Below, piece after piece: positions 1 to 8,758 of a stretch of 64,000 bases of DNA. The DNA lies in the NCBI RefSeq assembly GCF_965228805.1, contig NZ_CBDDIE010000003.1:1922001-1986000 (forward strand), given 5' to 3'. The notes below the pieces were generated by a model. The model saw nothing but the letters and a program-made list of their open reading frames with translations. It was not told where the DNA came from and ran no database searches. The number at the start of each line of letters is the position of its first letter. Positions within the stretch are counted from its first letter, which is position 1. Made by a program: the position numbers and the translations under genes. Source of the stretch: JASBTN01 sp965228805. Lineage in GTDB: Bacteria > Pseudomonadota > Alphaproteobacteria > Rhodobacterales > Rhodobacteraceae.

Positions 1-297
1 GAGACTGCCCAACACCAGAAGGCCTGTGTTGGCCCAGACCACACGCGGCAACGGGGCCAGTTGCCAGGGTGTTGCGTCAATCTGCATGACGAAGGCGCTG
101 CCCAGCATTGGGAAGAGCCCGCCGATCACCACCACGAAGACAAGCAGCCCGGTGCCGCCCGCCGAGTGGTGTGCTGGCCCATGTGCAGCGTGCGCAGTTC
201 CGCTCTCCAGCCAGGGTTTCGACATCAGCCGTTGCTGCGATAGCCACCAGCCGGTCCCGATCGCGATGATCGCCAGGAAGGTCAGAATGACGGTCAT
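1..297 (-). CDS. ctaE: Cytochrome c oxidase subunit III, N-terminal part (cut by window edge)
   Basis: Only the first 99 codons are in the window. The reading frame starts at an ATG that overlaps the stop of subunit I by four bases (ATGA), the usual translational coupling in cox operons. The protein begins with a hydrophobic segment (TVILTFLAIIAIGTGWWLSQ), has a short His-rich stretch near residues 40-48, then a second membrane segment, and continues with PLPRVVWANTGLLVLGS, which resembles the first helices of heme-copper oxidase subunit III. Subunit III holds no redox metal and stabilises the subunit I core. Assignment rests on gene order II-I-III plus this fragment; other small cox subunits are possible. 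Confidence 0.75.
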   Translation of the reverse strand, partial: MTVILTFLAIIAIGTGWWLSQQRLMSKPWLESGTAHAAHGPAHHSAGGTGLLVFVVVIGGLFPMLGSAFVMQIDATPWQLAPLPRVVWANTGLLVLGSL

Positions 298-2066
298 GAC
301 GCACCCTCCGGCTTATCCGGCACCCATGGGTCGTTCTGGGCCACGAAGTCCTCGGGCGCGCCGGGCACGCTGAAGTCATAGGCCCAGCGGTAGACATTGG
401 GCAGTTCGTCCCAATTGCCGTGTTTCGGTGGCGTGTCCGGCGTCTGCCACTCCAGGCTGGTGGCGCGCCAGGGGTTGGGGCCGGAGGCCCTGCCGTGGCG
501 CATGCTCCAGAAGATGTTGAACAGGAACAGCACCTGCACGGCGCCGACCACCAGGGCGGCGGCGGAGATGAAGGCGTTCAGCCCGTCCACCGGGGCGGTC
601 AGGAACGCCATGTCGCCGGTTTCGTAATAGCGGCGCGGCACGCCGACTAGGCCGACGTAATGCATCGGGAAAAAGATCGCATAGGCACCGATGAAGGTGA
701 CCCAGAAATGGATCTGGCCCATCGCCTCGTTCAGCATCCGCCCGGTCATCTTCGGATACCAATGATAGATCGCGCCGAAGATGACCATGATCGGCGCCAC
801 GCCCATCACCATGTGGAAATGCGCCACCACGAACATCGTGTCGGACAGGGGCACGTCCACCACCACATTGCCCAGGAACAGCCCGGTCAGCCCGCCGTTG
901 ACGAAGGTCACGATGAAGCCCAATGCAAACAGCATCGGCAGGGTCAGGTGAATGTCTCCGCGCCAAAGGGTCAGCACCCAGTTGTAGACCTTGATCGCGG
1001 TCGGAATGGCGATGATCAGCGTGGTGGTGGCGAAGAAGAAGCCGAAATAGGGGTGCATGCCGCTGACATACATGTGGTGGGCCCAGACAATGAAGCTGAG
1101 CGCGCCAATGATGACGATGGCCCAGACCATCATCCGATAGCCGAAGATGTTCTTGCGCGCGTGGATCGCGATCAGGTCGGACACGATGCCGAAGGCGGGC
1201 AGGGCGACGATATAGACCTCGGGATGGCCGAAGAACCAGAACAGGTGCTGGAAGGCAATCGGGCTGCCGCCGCCATAGCTCAGCTTCTCGCCGAACTCGA
1301 CCAGGGTGGGCATGAAGAAGGAGGTGCCCAAGAGCTTGTCGAACAACATCATCACGCAGGCCACGAACAGGGCCGGGAAGGCCAGCAGGGCCATGACCGT
1401 GGCAGTAAAGATGCCCCAGATGGTCAGGGGCAGGCGCATCATGGTCATGCCACGGGTGCGCGCCTGCAGAACCGTGACCACGTAGTTCAGCCCGCCCATG
1501 GTAAAGCCGACGATGAACAGGATCAGCGACAGGAGCATCAGGATGATGCCGCTCTGCTCTCCGCCCGGGGTGCCCGACAGCACCGCTTGCGGCGGGTAGA
1601 GCGTCCACCCGGCCCCGGTTGGCCCGCCGGGGACAAAGAAACTGGCGACAAGCACCAGCACCGCCAGCAGGTAGATCCAGTAGCTGAGCATATTGACGAA
1701 GGGAAACACCATGTCCCGCGCGCCGACCATCAGCGGGATCAGGTAATTGCCGAAGCCCCCCAGAAAGATCGCGGTCAGCAGATAGATCACCATGATCATC
1801 CCGTGCATGGTGACGAACTGGTAATAGGCTTCAGGCGTGATGAAATCGAAGATACCCGGAAAGCCCAATTGCAACCGCATCAGCCAGGACAGGACCAGCG
1901 CGACCAGCCCGATGGCCACTGCCGTGCCCGCGTATTGAATGGCGATGTACTTTGCGTCCTGCGAGAAGACATAGCGACCGATCCAGCCATGCGCATGGGG
2001 CGGCATGACATCCGGAACTTCGCGCGGGGGTAGATCCACGTGTTCATCCGAGCGGTGATCGACCAT
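294..2066 (-). CDS. ctaD: Cytochrome c oxidase subunit I
   Basis: Catalytic subunit of an aa3-type heme-copper oxidase, an inner-membrane enzyme of about twelve helices reducing O2 to water while pumping protons. Visible ligands: H88 and H418 for the low-spin heme, H416 for the high-spin heme, and H281, H330 and H331 for CuB. Y285 in the HPEVY motif is the cross-linked tyrosine. E283 in the same motif and K359 mark the A1-type proton channels, and D118 lies at the D-channel entrance. The length of 590 aa is slightly above the usual 530-560. The ATG follows a strong GAGGAGGAG ribosome binding site. It lies 79 bp downstream of subunit II and overlaps subunit III. Confidence 0.95.
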   Translation of the reverse strand: MVDHRSDEHVDLPPREVPDVMPPHAHGWIGRYVFSQDAKYIAIQYAGTAVAIGLVALVLSWLMRLQLGFPGIFDFITPEAYYQFVTMHGMIMVIYLLTAIFLGGFGNYLIPLMVGARDMVFPFVNMLSYWIYLLAVLVLVASFFVPGGPTGAGWTLYPPQAVLSGTPGGEQSGIILMLLSLILFIVGFTMGGLNYVVTVLQARTRGMTMMRLPLTIWGIFTATVMALLAFPALFVACVMMLFDKLLGTSFFMPTLVEFGEKLSYGGGSPIAFQHLFWFFGHPEVYIVALPAFGIVSDLIAIHARKNIFGYRMMVWAIVIIGALSFIVWAHHMYVSGMHPYFGFFFATTTLIIAIPTAIKVYNWVLTLWRGDIHLTLPMLFALGFIVTFVNGGLTGLFLGNVVVDVPLSDTMFVVAHFHMVMGVAPIMVIFGAIYHWYPKMTGRMLNEAMGQIHFWVTFIGAYAIFFPMHYVGLVGVPRRYYETGDMAFLTAPVDGLNAFISAAALVVGAVQVLFLFNIFWSMRHGRASGPNPWRATSLEWQTPDTPPKHGNWDELPNVYRWAYDFSVPGAPEDFVAQNDPWVPDKPEGAS

Positions 2067-2145
2067 TTGTCTCCTCCTCGTTTCTTGTCCTTTTGTCCCC
2101 TTTGATTATGCGTGCCTCGATGGGCCGCGCTTCTTTCCCACCCGG

Positions 2146-2976
2146 TCAGCGTCCGGCAACGCGCACCGACCGCCCGTCGCGCGCGGCCTTGGCGTATTCC
2201 TCGAAAGTGATCTGGTTGGCCAGCCACTCCTGATAGTCCTCGGCCCCCACCACGATGACCGAACCGCGCATGTAGGCGTGTGCGGTGCCGCAGTATTCGG
2301 CGCACAGGACCTCAAACTCGCCGGTCCGTGTCGGCGTGATCCAGAAATAGGTCACCATGCCGGGGACCATGTCCATCTTGGCGCGGAACTCGGGCACATA
2401 GAAGTTGTGCAGAACATCGACCGACCGCAGCCAGACCCGAACCGGGCGATCCAGCGGCAGGTAGAGCTCTCCGCCCTCGACGATGATGTCGTCCTTGCCG
2501 AACCGGTCATGCGGATTGATGCCCAGCGGGTTGTCCGCGCTGACCCAATCCGCGCCCGAGGTGCCGAGCCGACCATCGGCGCCGGGCAGTCGGTAATCCC
2601 AGCTCCATTGCTGGGCGAAGACCTCGACCTCATCCGCGCCCTCGGGGACGGTGACGAACTGGTCCCAGACGATCAGCCCCGGCAGCAGCATGGCCGCCAC
2701 GCCGACACCGGTGATCGCGGTCAGCCAGAGCTCCAATCGGCGGTTCTCGGGCTCGAAAGCGGCCTTTCGTCCTTCGGTGTGACGGAACCGGAATACACAA
2801 TAGGCCATGAACAGGATCACGGCCGTGAAAACCGCGCCGGTGATCCAGAAGGTCATGACCAGCGTTGTGTCGATATAGTCCCAGTTCGACGCGATTGGGG
2901 TCCACCACCAGGGACTTAGAATGTGGAACGCGACAGACCCTACGACGACTAGGACGAGCACGACCACGATCGGCAT
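2146..2976 (-). CDS. ctaC: Cytochrome c oxidase subunit II (CuA subunit)
   Basis: Accepts electrons from cytochrome c through a binuclear CuA centre exposed to the periplasm. The CuA ligands are all present: H190, C225, E227, C229, H233 and M236 (motif CAEYCGTAHAYM). An aromatic patch, QQWSWDY near residues 122-128, is the usual electron entry site. Two hydrophobic helices lie near residues 4-18 and 45-62, with a further hydrophobic stretch near 88-103. The start chosen is the ATG preceded by GGAAAGGGGCGAG; an in-frame ATG 72 bases upstream would add a non-hydrophobic tail. It is the first gene of the operon, divergent from ggt. No cytochrome c domain is fused, unlike caa3 enzymes. Confidence 0.94.
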   Translation of the reverse strand: MPIVVVLVLVVVGSVAFHILSPWWWTPIASNWDYIDTTLVMTFWITGAVFTAVILFMAYCVFRFRHTEGRKAAFEPENRRLELWLTAITGVGVAAMLLPGLIVWDQFVTVPEGADEVEVFAQQWSWDYRLPGADGRLGTSGADWVSADNPLGINPHDRFGKDDIIVEGGELYLPLDRPVRVWLRSVDVLHNFYVPEFRAKMDMVPGMVTYFWITPTRTGEFEVLCAEYCGTAHAYMRGSVIVVGAEDYQEWLANQITFEEYAKAARDGRSVRVAGR

Positions 2977-3152
2977 CTCGCCCCTTTCCCTGCTGTCTGA
3001 ACGCCTTGCGTGCCCAGCAGTCAGTCCGTTGGTAAGCCGCTCTATCATAGGGCAATTTGGTGAATTAATCCAGTTGAAGCCCTGAACGCTGTCTCACCTA
3101 AGCGCCCCGTGATAGTCTCTTGGGGACGCCTGAGGTTTTGGGAGGTACGACC
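2977..3152. promoter_or_regulatory. Divergent promoter region ctaC / ggt
   Basis: A 176-bp gap between two start codons on opposite strands, so it should hold promoters for both the cytochrome oxidase operon and ggt. No clear operator palindrome was seen. A GGGAGG ribosome binding site for ggt sits at its right end. Confidence 0.5.
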
Positions 3153-4943
3153 ATGAGGTATTGGAAATACGCTTTTATTGCGGCGCTTCTGGCCGTTCCC
3201 ACATATGCTCAGGAGGCCGCGGATGCGGTGGCGCCCGAAGCGGAAACCGGTGTGGCGAGCGCCTTTGACGGGCTGTCGGAGGCCGCCCGTTCGGCGTTGC
3301 AGGCCAAGGTGGCCGGAACCCCCACCGAGGCGCGGGAGTGGATGGTCGCAGCCGCCAACCCGCTGGCGGTCGAGGCGGGTGCGCGGGTGTTGCGGCAGGG
3401 CGGCACGGCGGCGGATGCGATGGTCGCGGTGCAGGCGGTTCTGGGCCTGGTCGAGCCGCAATCCTCGGGGCTGGGTGGCGGGGCCTTCCTGGTCTGGCAT
3501 GATGCGGAAACCGGCCTGCTGACCACCCTGGATGCCCGCGAAACCGCGCCCTTGGCCGCCGATCCACGGCAGTTCCTGACCGAAGACGGGGAGCCGAAAG
3601 GGTTTTTTGACGCCGTAGTCGGCGGCTTGTCCGTCGGCACGCCCGGCACGCCACGGCTTATGGAGGAAGCGCACCGGCGGTGGGGCAGTGCCAATTGGGC
3701 AGGCCTGTTTGACGAGGCGATTGCCCTGGCCGAGGGCGGCTTTACCGTTTCTCCACGCCTGGCCGATCTTGTGGCCGGGGATGCCGAGCGGCTGAGCCGT
3801 TTCCCCGCGACAGCGGCCTATTTCCTGCCCGGCGGGCAACCCATTGTCGCCGGAGATAGCTTGGTGAACGAAGCCTATGCCGAGACCCTGCGCACCCTGG
3901 CCGCCAAGGGTGCGGCGGGGTTCTACTCCGGTGAAATCGCCGAGGACATCGTCGCGACCGTGCGCGGGGCGGAGGGCAACCCGGGGCGGTTGTCGACGAT
4001 CGACCTGGCGCTCTACCGCGTGGTTGAACGGCCCCCGGTCTGCGTGACCTATCGCGCGCATGAGGTCTGCGGTATGGGGCCGCCATCGTCGGGCGCGCTG
4101 ACGGTCGGGCAAATCCTGGGCATGCTGGAGCACCACGACCTGGCCGCGCTCGGGTCGCAAAGCCCGGAGGCCTGGCGTCTGATCGGCGATGCCTCGCGTT
4201 TGGCCTTTGCTGACCGGGGGCGCTACATGGCGGACACGGATTTCGTGCCGGTTCCGGTCAAGGGGTTGGTCGCGCCGGGCTACCTAGAGACCCGATCCGA
4301 TCTGCTGTTGGGCGACGACGCATTGCCCGAGGTCGCGCCCGGCGCGCCCGAGTGGGATCACGCCCTGCTGCTTGCCGATGATGAAAGCATCGAGTTTCCG
4401 TCGACCTCGCATATCTCGATCGTGGACGCCCATGGAAATGCGCTGTCGATGACAACCACGATCGAGAACGCCTTCGGCTCACGCCTCATGGTGCGTGGTT
4501 TTCTTCTGAACAACGAGCTGACGGATTTTTCCTTCCGCAGCCACCGGGGGGGTGTGCCGATTGCCAACCGGGTTGAACCGGGCAAGCGGCCGCGCTCGTC
4601 CATGGCGCCGACAGTTGTTCTGCGCGATGGCAAGCCGGTGCTGGTGATCGGCAGCCCGGGCGGCAGTCGGATCATCGGCTACGTGGCGGGTGCGATCATC
4701 GCCCATCTCGACTGGGGCATGGACGTCCAGCAGGCGGTGTCTATGCCACATCTGGTCAACCGGTTCGGGACATATGACCTGGAACAGGGCACCTGGGCTG
4801 CGGACCTGGAACAGCCTTTGGCCGCGCTGGGCTATGAGGTTAATGCAAGATCCCTCAACTCGGGCCTGCATGCGATTTCGGTTGGTGAGGTTCTGCGTGG
4901 TGGCGCGGACCCGCGTCGGGAAGGGATTGCCTTGGGGCAGTGA
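3153..4943 (+). CDS. ggt: Gamma-glutamyltranspeptidase (secreted)
   Basis: An N-terminal nucleophile hydrolase that cleaves or transfers the gamma-glutamyl group of glutathione and related compounds in the periplasm. The chosen ATG follows GGGAGG and gives a clean signal peptide (MRYWKYAFIAALLAVPTYAQ, cut near residue 20). The self-processing nucleophile is T418 in PSTSHISIVD, which would split the 596-aa precursor into a large and a small subunit. R129 in ARETAP binds the glutamyl carboxylate, and the GSPGGSRII motif of the small subunit is present. Length is typical. It stands alone, with no partner downstream. The family is clear; the physiological substrate is not. Confidence 0.93.
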   Translation: MRYWKYAFIAALLAVPTYAQEAADAVAPEAETGVASAFDGLSEAARSALQAKVAGTPTEAREWMVAAANPLAVEAGARVLRQGGTAADAMVAVQAVLGLVEPQSSGLGGGAFLVWHDAETGLLTTLDARETAPLAADPRQFLTEDGEPKGFFDAVVGGLSVGTPGTPRLMEEAHRRWGSANWAGLFDEAIALAEGGFTVSPRLADLVAGDAERLSRFPATAAYFLPGGQPIVAGDSLVNEAYAETLRTLAAKGAAGFYSGEIAEDIVATVRGAEGNPGRLSTIDLALYRVVERPPVCVTYRAHEVCGMGPPSSGALTVGQILGMLEHHDLAALGSQSPEAWRLIGDASRLAFADRGRYMADTDFVPVPVKGLVAPGYLETRSDLLLGDDALPEVAPGAPEWDHALLLADDESIEFPSTSHISIVDAHGNALSMTTTIENAFGSRLMVRGFLLNNELTDFSFRSHRGGVPIANRVEPGKRPRSSMAPTVVLRDGKPVLVIGSPGGSRIIGYVAGAIIAHLDWGMDVQQAVSMPHLVNRFGTYDLEQGTWAADLEQPLAALGYEVNARSLNSGLHAISVGEVLRGGADPRREGIALGQ

Positions 4944-4970
4944 CATTTGGGGGGAGACCCCCAATTGATC

Positions 4971-6196
4971 TCATCGGCTGCGACTGTTCTCGTCGTCCTT
5001 CGCAAAGGACGACCGCAGCTGTGCGGCCCACTTCCCGTCCAGTCGGGTCACGACCCAAAGGGAGGCAAAGGAACACAGAGCCGAGCCACCACGGCGACAC
5101 TGGCCGACGCGCACGGATAGATAGACCTTGTCCGCGCCGATCATGAAGGCTCCGGTAGCCGCGCCCGTGGCGTGGTATTCGCTGAAGACGGCACGATTGG
5201 GGTCGCCGGGCTGGTTCGTGAGAGTGACCAGCGAGGTGCCGGGGCGATCTTCGGGCACCGAGGCACCGGGCCGACGGCGATCAGGGGCACGCCCGCGCTT
5301 TCCTCGAACAGGCTGGATTTTCCCAGAGCCCACGCTCGCCGATATTGTCGCCGTGGCCCGACGTATAGATGACTTGCGTGCTTTCGCTCAGCTCGGCGAC
5401 CTCCAGCGCGTCCGGAGCCTTGCCCATGTTGGCATCCATGAACGAGACCACCCAGATTAGGAGGCCAAGGCGATCCGGGTGCGTTCCGATGTGAAATTGT
5501 CATACATGATGCAGGCGCGTATGGCTTTGTGCCAGGGGGGGGCTCCGGATGCGGCTTCGTCGGCATCAGCCCCTAATCCGCATAGAGGTCATAGAACGCC
5601 TGCGGCGCGATCAGCGGGAAATGCGGGGCGACCATTGATACGAACAGGGTCCAGGGTTTGTTGCTATCCGCGCACGCTTTCATCCAGCGTGCCACGGCCT
5701 CGGCGATGGACCGGTCGTAGGCGGTGTAGGCGGTCTCGCCCGGGGCCGATCTTTTCGGCCATGGCATGGGACTTCCAGCGTTTGGGCAGAGGTTCACGCA
5801 CACATCCCAGCACGTCGCCAACGCCATTGACCACATGCATCGGAGTCTCTTGGAAATCCAGGCCCACAGGGTCGTCGACATTGCGATAATACAGCTTTCC
5901 GATCGAACCGGCCGTGCGCCCGGCCTCCGACAGGGCATGATCCCAGCTGGCGGGGGGCAGGTATAGGGAGTGGCATTGTCCCAATGGCTGGTGACGTGGT
6001 CATACATGCCGGTGGCGAAACTGGCCCGCGCAGGCACGCAGATCGGCACCGGTGTATAAGCGTCGGTAAAGACTGTGCCGCGTGTGGCCAGGCGGTCCAG
6101 GTTTGGGGGCTGCACCACCGGGTTGCCGTAGCATCCCAGAACATGGCGGGTGTGTTCGTCCGACATGAGGATGAGCCGGTTGACGGGATGCTTCAC
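4971..6196 (-). pseudogene. Sulfatase (arylsulfatase/choline-sulfatase type), multiply frameshifted
   Basis: Pieces of one sulfatase can be read in order on the minus strand but in several frames. From a GTG at 6196 the frame gives NRLILMSDEHTRHVLGCYG and the catalytic motif CVPARASFATG, whose Cys becomes formylglycine. Near 5965 the match jumps frame (SIGKLYYRNVDDPVGLDF). Near 5735 it returns to the first frame (PWTLFVSMVAPHFPLI) and meets a stop at 5573. Further down come VIYTSGHGDNIGERGLW, then KSSLFEESAGVPLI in another frame, then AVFSEYHATGAATGAFMIGA in yet another. At least four frame changes and a stop make a functional product unlikely. The last 60 or so codons (SLWVVTRLDGKWAAQLRSSF) look more like an NTF2-type protein tail, so two remnants may be joined. 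Confidence 0.8.
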
Positions 6197-6274
6197 GGGC
6201 TCTCTCCGCTGTTGGTCAGGGTTGCCCATAGGGTAGCGCCGGAGATTTCATCCGAAAAATCGAATTAAATGAAA

Positions 6275-7198
6275 CTACCTTCCGTTTTCCAGAATTTTCG
6301 GTCCACTTCGCCCCACCTGCTCGTCCCAGACCTCATGCAGGCAGGCGACGAAATCCGATGTGGCCTCGTGCTGGGACTGGTTCTTGGGGGCATAAAGGCC
6401 AAGGTCCATGCGGATCTCTGGTTCCCAGGGCACCAGCACGACTTTTTCGCGAAACCCCGGGTCCAGCACGGTGGGATCACTGAAGGTAAAACCGATGCCG
6501 CCCGCCACCATGCGCAGCGCCGCATTGGTGCTGCTGACCTCGTGAAAAATCTCCAGCGTGTCGCCTGAGCGTGCCAACGCCCGGTCTACCGCCTCGCGCG
6601 CCATCAATCCGCGTCGCAGCGCCACGTAGCGTTCGTTCTCCATGTCCGCCGGGGTCAGCAAAGGACGCTCGGCAAGGGGATGGCCCTTGGGTAGAAGGAC
6701 ATGCAACCGGGTCTCGCGCCGTTCGACCAACTCGACGCCGACCACTTGCATCGGCACCACATAAACCCCGAGGTCGAACTTGTCCTGCTGAACCCGACGC
6801 CCCAACTCGCGACGCGGATGAATGTCCAGGGTGGTGCGGATCTCGGGAAAGCGATGGGCGAACTTGACCAGGGCCGGGATGACCAGCCCGTTGGCTGACC
6901 GCATTTGGCTGATGATCCGCAATGGCACCAGAGAATTTGTGCGCAGCTGGCGAAAAAGCTCGGGAAAATCATCGACGGCGGCGATGACCCGCTGGGCCTC
7001 GGGGTAGAACAGCTCGGCCTCGGGCGTGGGCGCCAGGGTCTTCTGGTCGCGATAGAACAGTTTGGTGCCGACCTCCTCCTCCAGCAGGTGGATCAACCGG
7101 CTGACCGCGGGCTGCGACAGGTGCATCTTTTCCGAGGCGGCGACAAGAGCGCCTTCGTCCATGACATGCAGGAAGGCGCGCAGGTTCTTGAGGTTCAT
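6275..7198 (-). CDS. LysR-family transcriptional regulator
   Basis: A 307-aa regulator with an N-terminal winged helix-turn-helix (residues 2-60, MNLKNLRAFLHVMDEG then SEKMHLSQPAVSRLIHLLEE) and a C-terminal periplasmic-binding-protein-like effector domain from about residue 90. It is divergently transcribed from the TctCBA/CoA-transferase operon with a 112-bp shared promoter, the standard arrangement for a LysR activator of the neighbouring operon. The effector is probably the carboxylate carried by that transporter or its CoA ester (inference). It lies just upstream of the decayed sulfatase on the same strand. Confidence 0.92.
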   Translation of the reverse strand: MNLKNLRAFLHVMDEGALVAASEKMHLSQPAVSRLIHLLEEEVGTKLFYRDQKTLAPTPEAELFYPEAQRVIAAVDDFPELFRQLRTNSLVPLRIISQMRSANGLVIPALVKFAHRFPEIRTTLDIHPRRELGRRVQQDKFDLGVYVVPMQVVGVELVERRETRLHVLLPKGHPLAERPLLTPADMENERYVALRRGLMAREAVDRALARSGDTLEIFHEVSSTNAALRMVAGGIGFTFSDPTVLDPGFREKVVLVPWEPEIRMDLGLYAPKNQSQHEATSDFVACLHEVWDEQVGRSGPKILENGR

Positions 7199-7310
7199 CT
7201 TCGAATTTCCTGATGTGGGGTTCTGGTAATTCTATTTTTTTGAAGACGATCCGTAAAGTAAGCTGTTTTCCGAGGAATCGTGAGCCCCTCTCACGAGTAG
7301 GGAGAACATC
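7199..7310. promoter_or_regulatory. Divergent promoter with LysR-type box
   Basis: This 112-bp region separates the LysR start from the tctC start. At 7230-7244 it contains TTC-N9-GAA with a T-rich centre, which satisfies the T-N11-A rule of LysR operators (T7231, A7243). Assignment as the operator is inference. Confidence 0.45.
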
Positions 7311-8276
7311 ATGGACAGACGTCATTTTCTGAAACTCACCGGCGCCACCACGCTTGCCGTGGCCAGCGGGTCGATGGCCCAGGCCGCCTGGAAACCGCGT
7401 CGCCCGCTGAACATCATCGTGCCCTACAAGGCCGGGGGCGGCACCGATCTTTATGCCCGTGCGCTGGCCGCGGCTGCTCAGGATCGCATTCCGGTGCCGC
7501 TGGTCATCGTCAACAAGCCGGGTGCAGGCGGCATGACTGGTGCGATTGCCGCCGCCCAGGCACGGCCTGATGGCAATACGATCATGATGCATTCGACCGG
7601 CTCGTTCCTGCTGCGTCACATGTTCCAGGAGACAGAGGTTGGCCCCTTCGACAGTTTCCAGACCATCGCGCAGATTGGTAATCTGAAGGGCTCGCTTGTG
7701 GTGCCTGCCAGCAGCCCGTTCCAGACGGTTGAAGACGTGGTCGAGGCGCTGAAAGCCGCGCCTGGCACGCTGCGCTGGGGTCACAATGGTCGTGGTGCGA
7801 CTTACCATGCCTTGGGACAGACCTTCCTGAACACGCTAGAGCTCGGCGCTGTGGACGTGCCGTTCAAGGGGGGCGCGGCCAGCCGCGCGGCACTGATCGG
7901 CGCACAGGTGGATTTCGGCTTCATCGGCATTCAACAGGCCAAGGGCTTCGAAAGCGACCTTCGCGTCCTGGCTGTGGCTGACACCGTACGTGACGATTTC
8001 CAGCCTGACGTGCCAACCTTTGCCGAGGCAGGTTTCGACGTGCCGATCATCAGCTCGCCGATCATGCTTTTCGCACCCAACGGGGTTGATCCCGAGATCG
8101 TCGCGGGCATCGAAGAGGCCCTCAAGGAGATCGTCGCAGCCCCCGAGTTCGCCGAGCTGCTGGCGGCCAAGGGTACCCTGCCGCTCTACCGCACCGGCGC
8201 GGAGGCTGAGGCCATGCTGCGCGATGTCGAAGCGGCGGCCCAGCCGGTCATCGATGCGCTGAAGGCGACGCAGTGA
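7311..8276 (+). CDS. tctC: Tripartite tricarboxylate transporter substrate-binding protein (TctC family)
   Basis: Periplasmic binding protein of a TTT-family secondary carrier, delivering a carboxylate to TctA/TctB. Residues 3-8 (RRHFLK) followed by a hydrophobic stretch and AQA form a twin-arginine-type signal peptide. The mature part starts with RPLNIIVPYKAGGGTDLYAR, the typical TctC opening, where the AGGGTD loop binds the ligand. At 321 aa it has the family length. It is first in a four-gene operon (tctC-tctB-tctA-CoA transferase) with overlapping starts and stops. The CoA-transferase suggests that the imported acid is activated to a CoA thioester (inference). Confidence 0.93.
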   Translation: MDRRHFLKLTGATTLAVASGSMAQAAWKPRRPLNIIVPYKAGGGTDLYARALAAAAQDRIPVPLVIVNKPGAGGMTGAIAAAQARPDGNTIMMHSTGSFLLRHMFQETEVGPFDSFQTIAQIGNLKGSLVVPASSPFQTVEDVVEALKAAPGTLRWGHNGRGATYHALGQTFLNTLELGAVDVPFKGGAASRAALIGAQVDFGFIGIQQAKGFESDLRVLAVADTVRDDFQPDVPTFAEAGFDVPIISSPIMLFAPNGVDPEIVAGIEEALKEIVAAPEFAELLAAKGTLPLYRTGAEAEAMLRDVEAAAQPVIDALKATQ

Positions 8277-8758
8277 CCATGTCCGGGCGTGTGAACGAAG
8301 CGACGGTCGTCGGCGGCATGATTGCCGTCTTTGGCCTCTTCGCCCTGGGGGCGGGTCTGGCCATCGAGGCGGACGCGCAGGGAAATGCAAACGCCCGGAT
8401 ATTTCCCGTGATGGGGGCAGGGGCGCTGGTCTTGCTCGGCGCGCTGGAGTTCCGGCGTGGCTGGCAGGGCGGGGTGCGTCCTCTGGTGCTGAGCGAGGAC
8501 CTACGCGCGGTGCTGTCCTTGCTGGCGCTGGCCATCGGGTACACTTGGCTGGTCGGCAAACTCGGCTACCTCATGTCGACGGGTCTGGTCGCGCCGCTGG
8601 CCATGTGGCTTTTCGGCATTCGCCACCCTCTGGGCCTGGCCCTTGCCGCCGTCATATGCCCGGCTGCCTATCACCTGATTTTCTTCGAACTGATGGGCGT
8701 CTTCCCACCCTTCGGGGAATGGTTCGACCTACTTGACCTCATCCAGGGGGGCTTCTGA
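8273..8758 (+). CDS. tctB: Tripartite tricarboxylate transporter small membrane subunit (TctB family)
   Basis: A 161-aa protein with four predicted membrane helices (near residues 12-32, 40-56, 78-96 and 112-145), matching the TctB fold. It is the small membrane partner of TctA. The start may be the GTG that overlaps the tctC stop by four bases or the ATG two codons later; both keep the genes coupled. The TctB family is poorly conserved, so the call leans on size, topology and position between tctC and tctA. Confidence 0.88.
   Translation: MTMSGRVNEATVVGGMIAVFGLFALGAGLAIEADAQGNANARIFPVMGAGALVLLGALEFRRGWQGGVRPLVLSEDLRAVLSLLALAIGYTWLVGKLGYLMSTGLVAPLAMWLFGIRHPLGLALAAVICPAAYHLIFFELMGVFPPFGEWFDLLDLIQGGF

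Noticed and set aside
660..2033. Long open frame (457 codons) antisense to ctaD
   Set aside because: His/Asp/Gln/Arg-rich translation with no domain, exactly opposite a clear cytochrome oxidase gene; a codon-bias shadow in GC-rich DNA.
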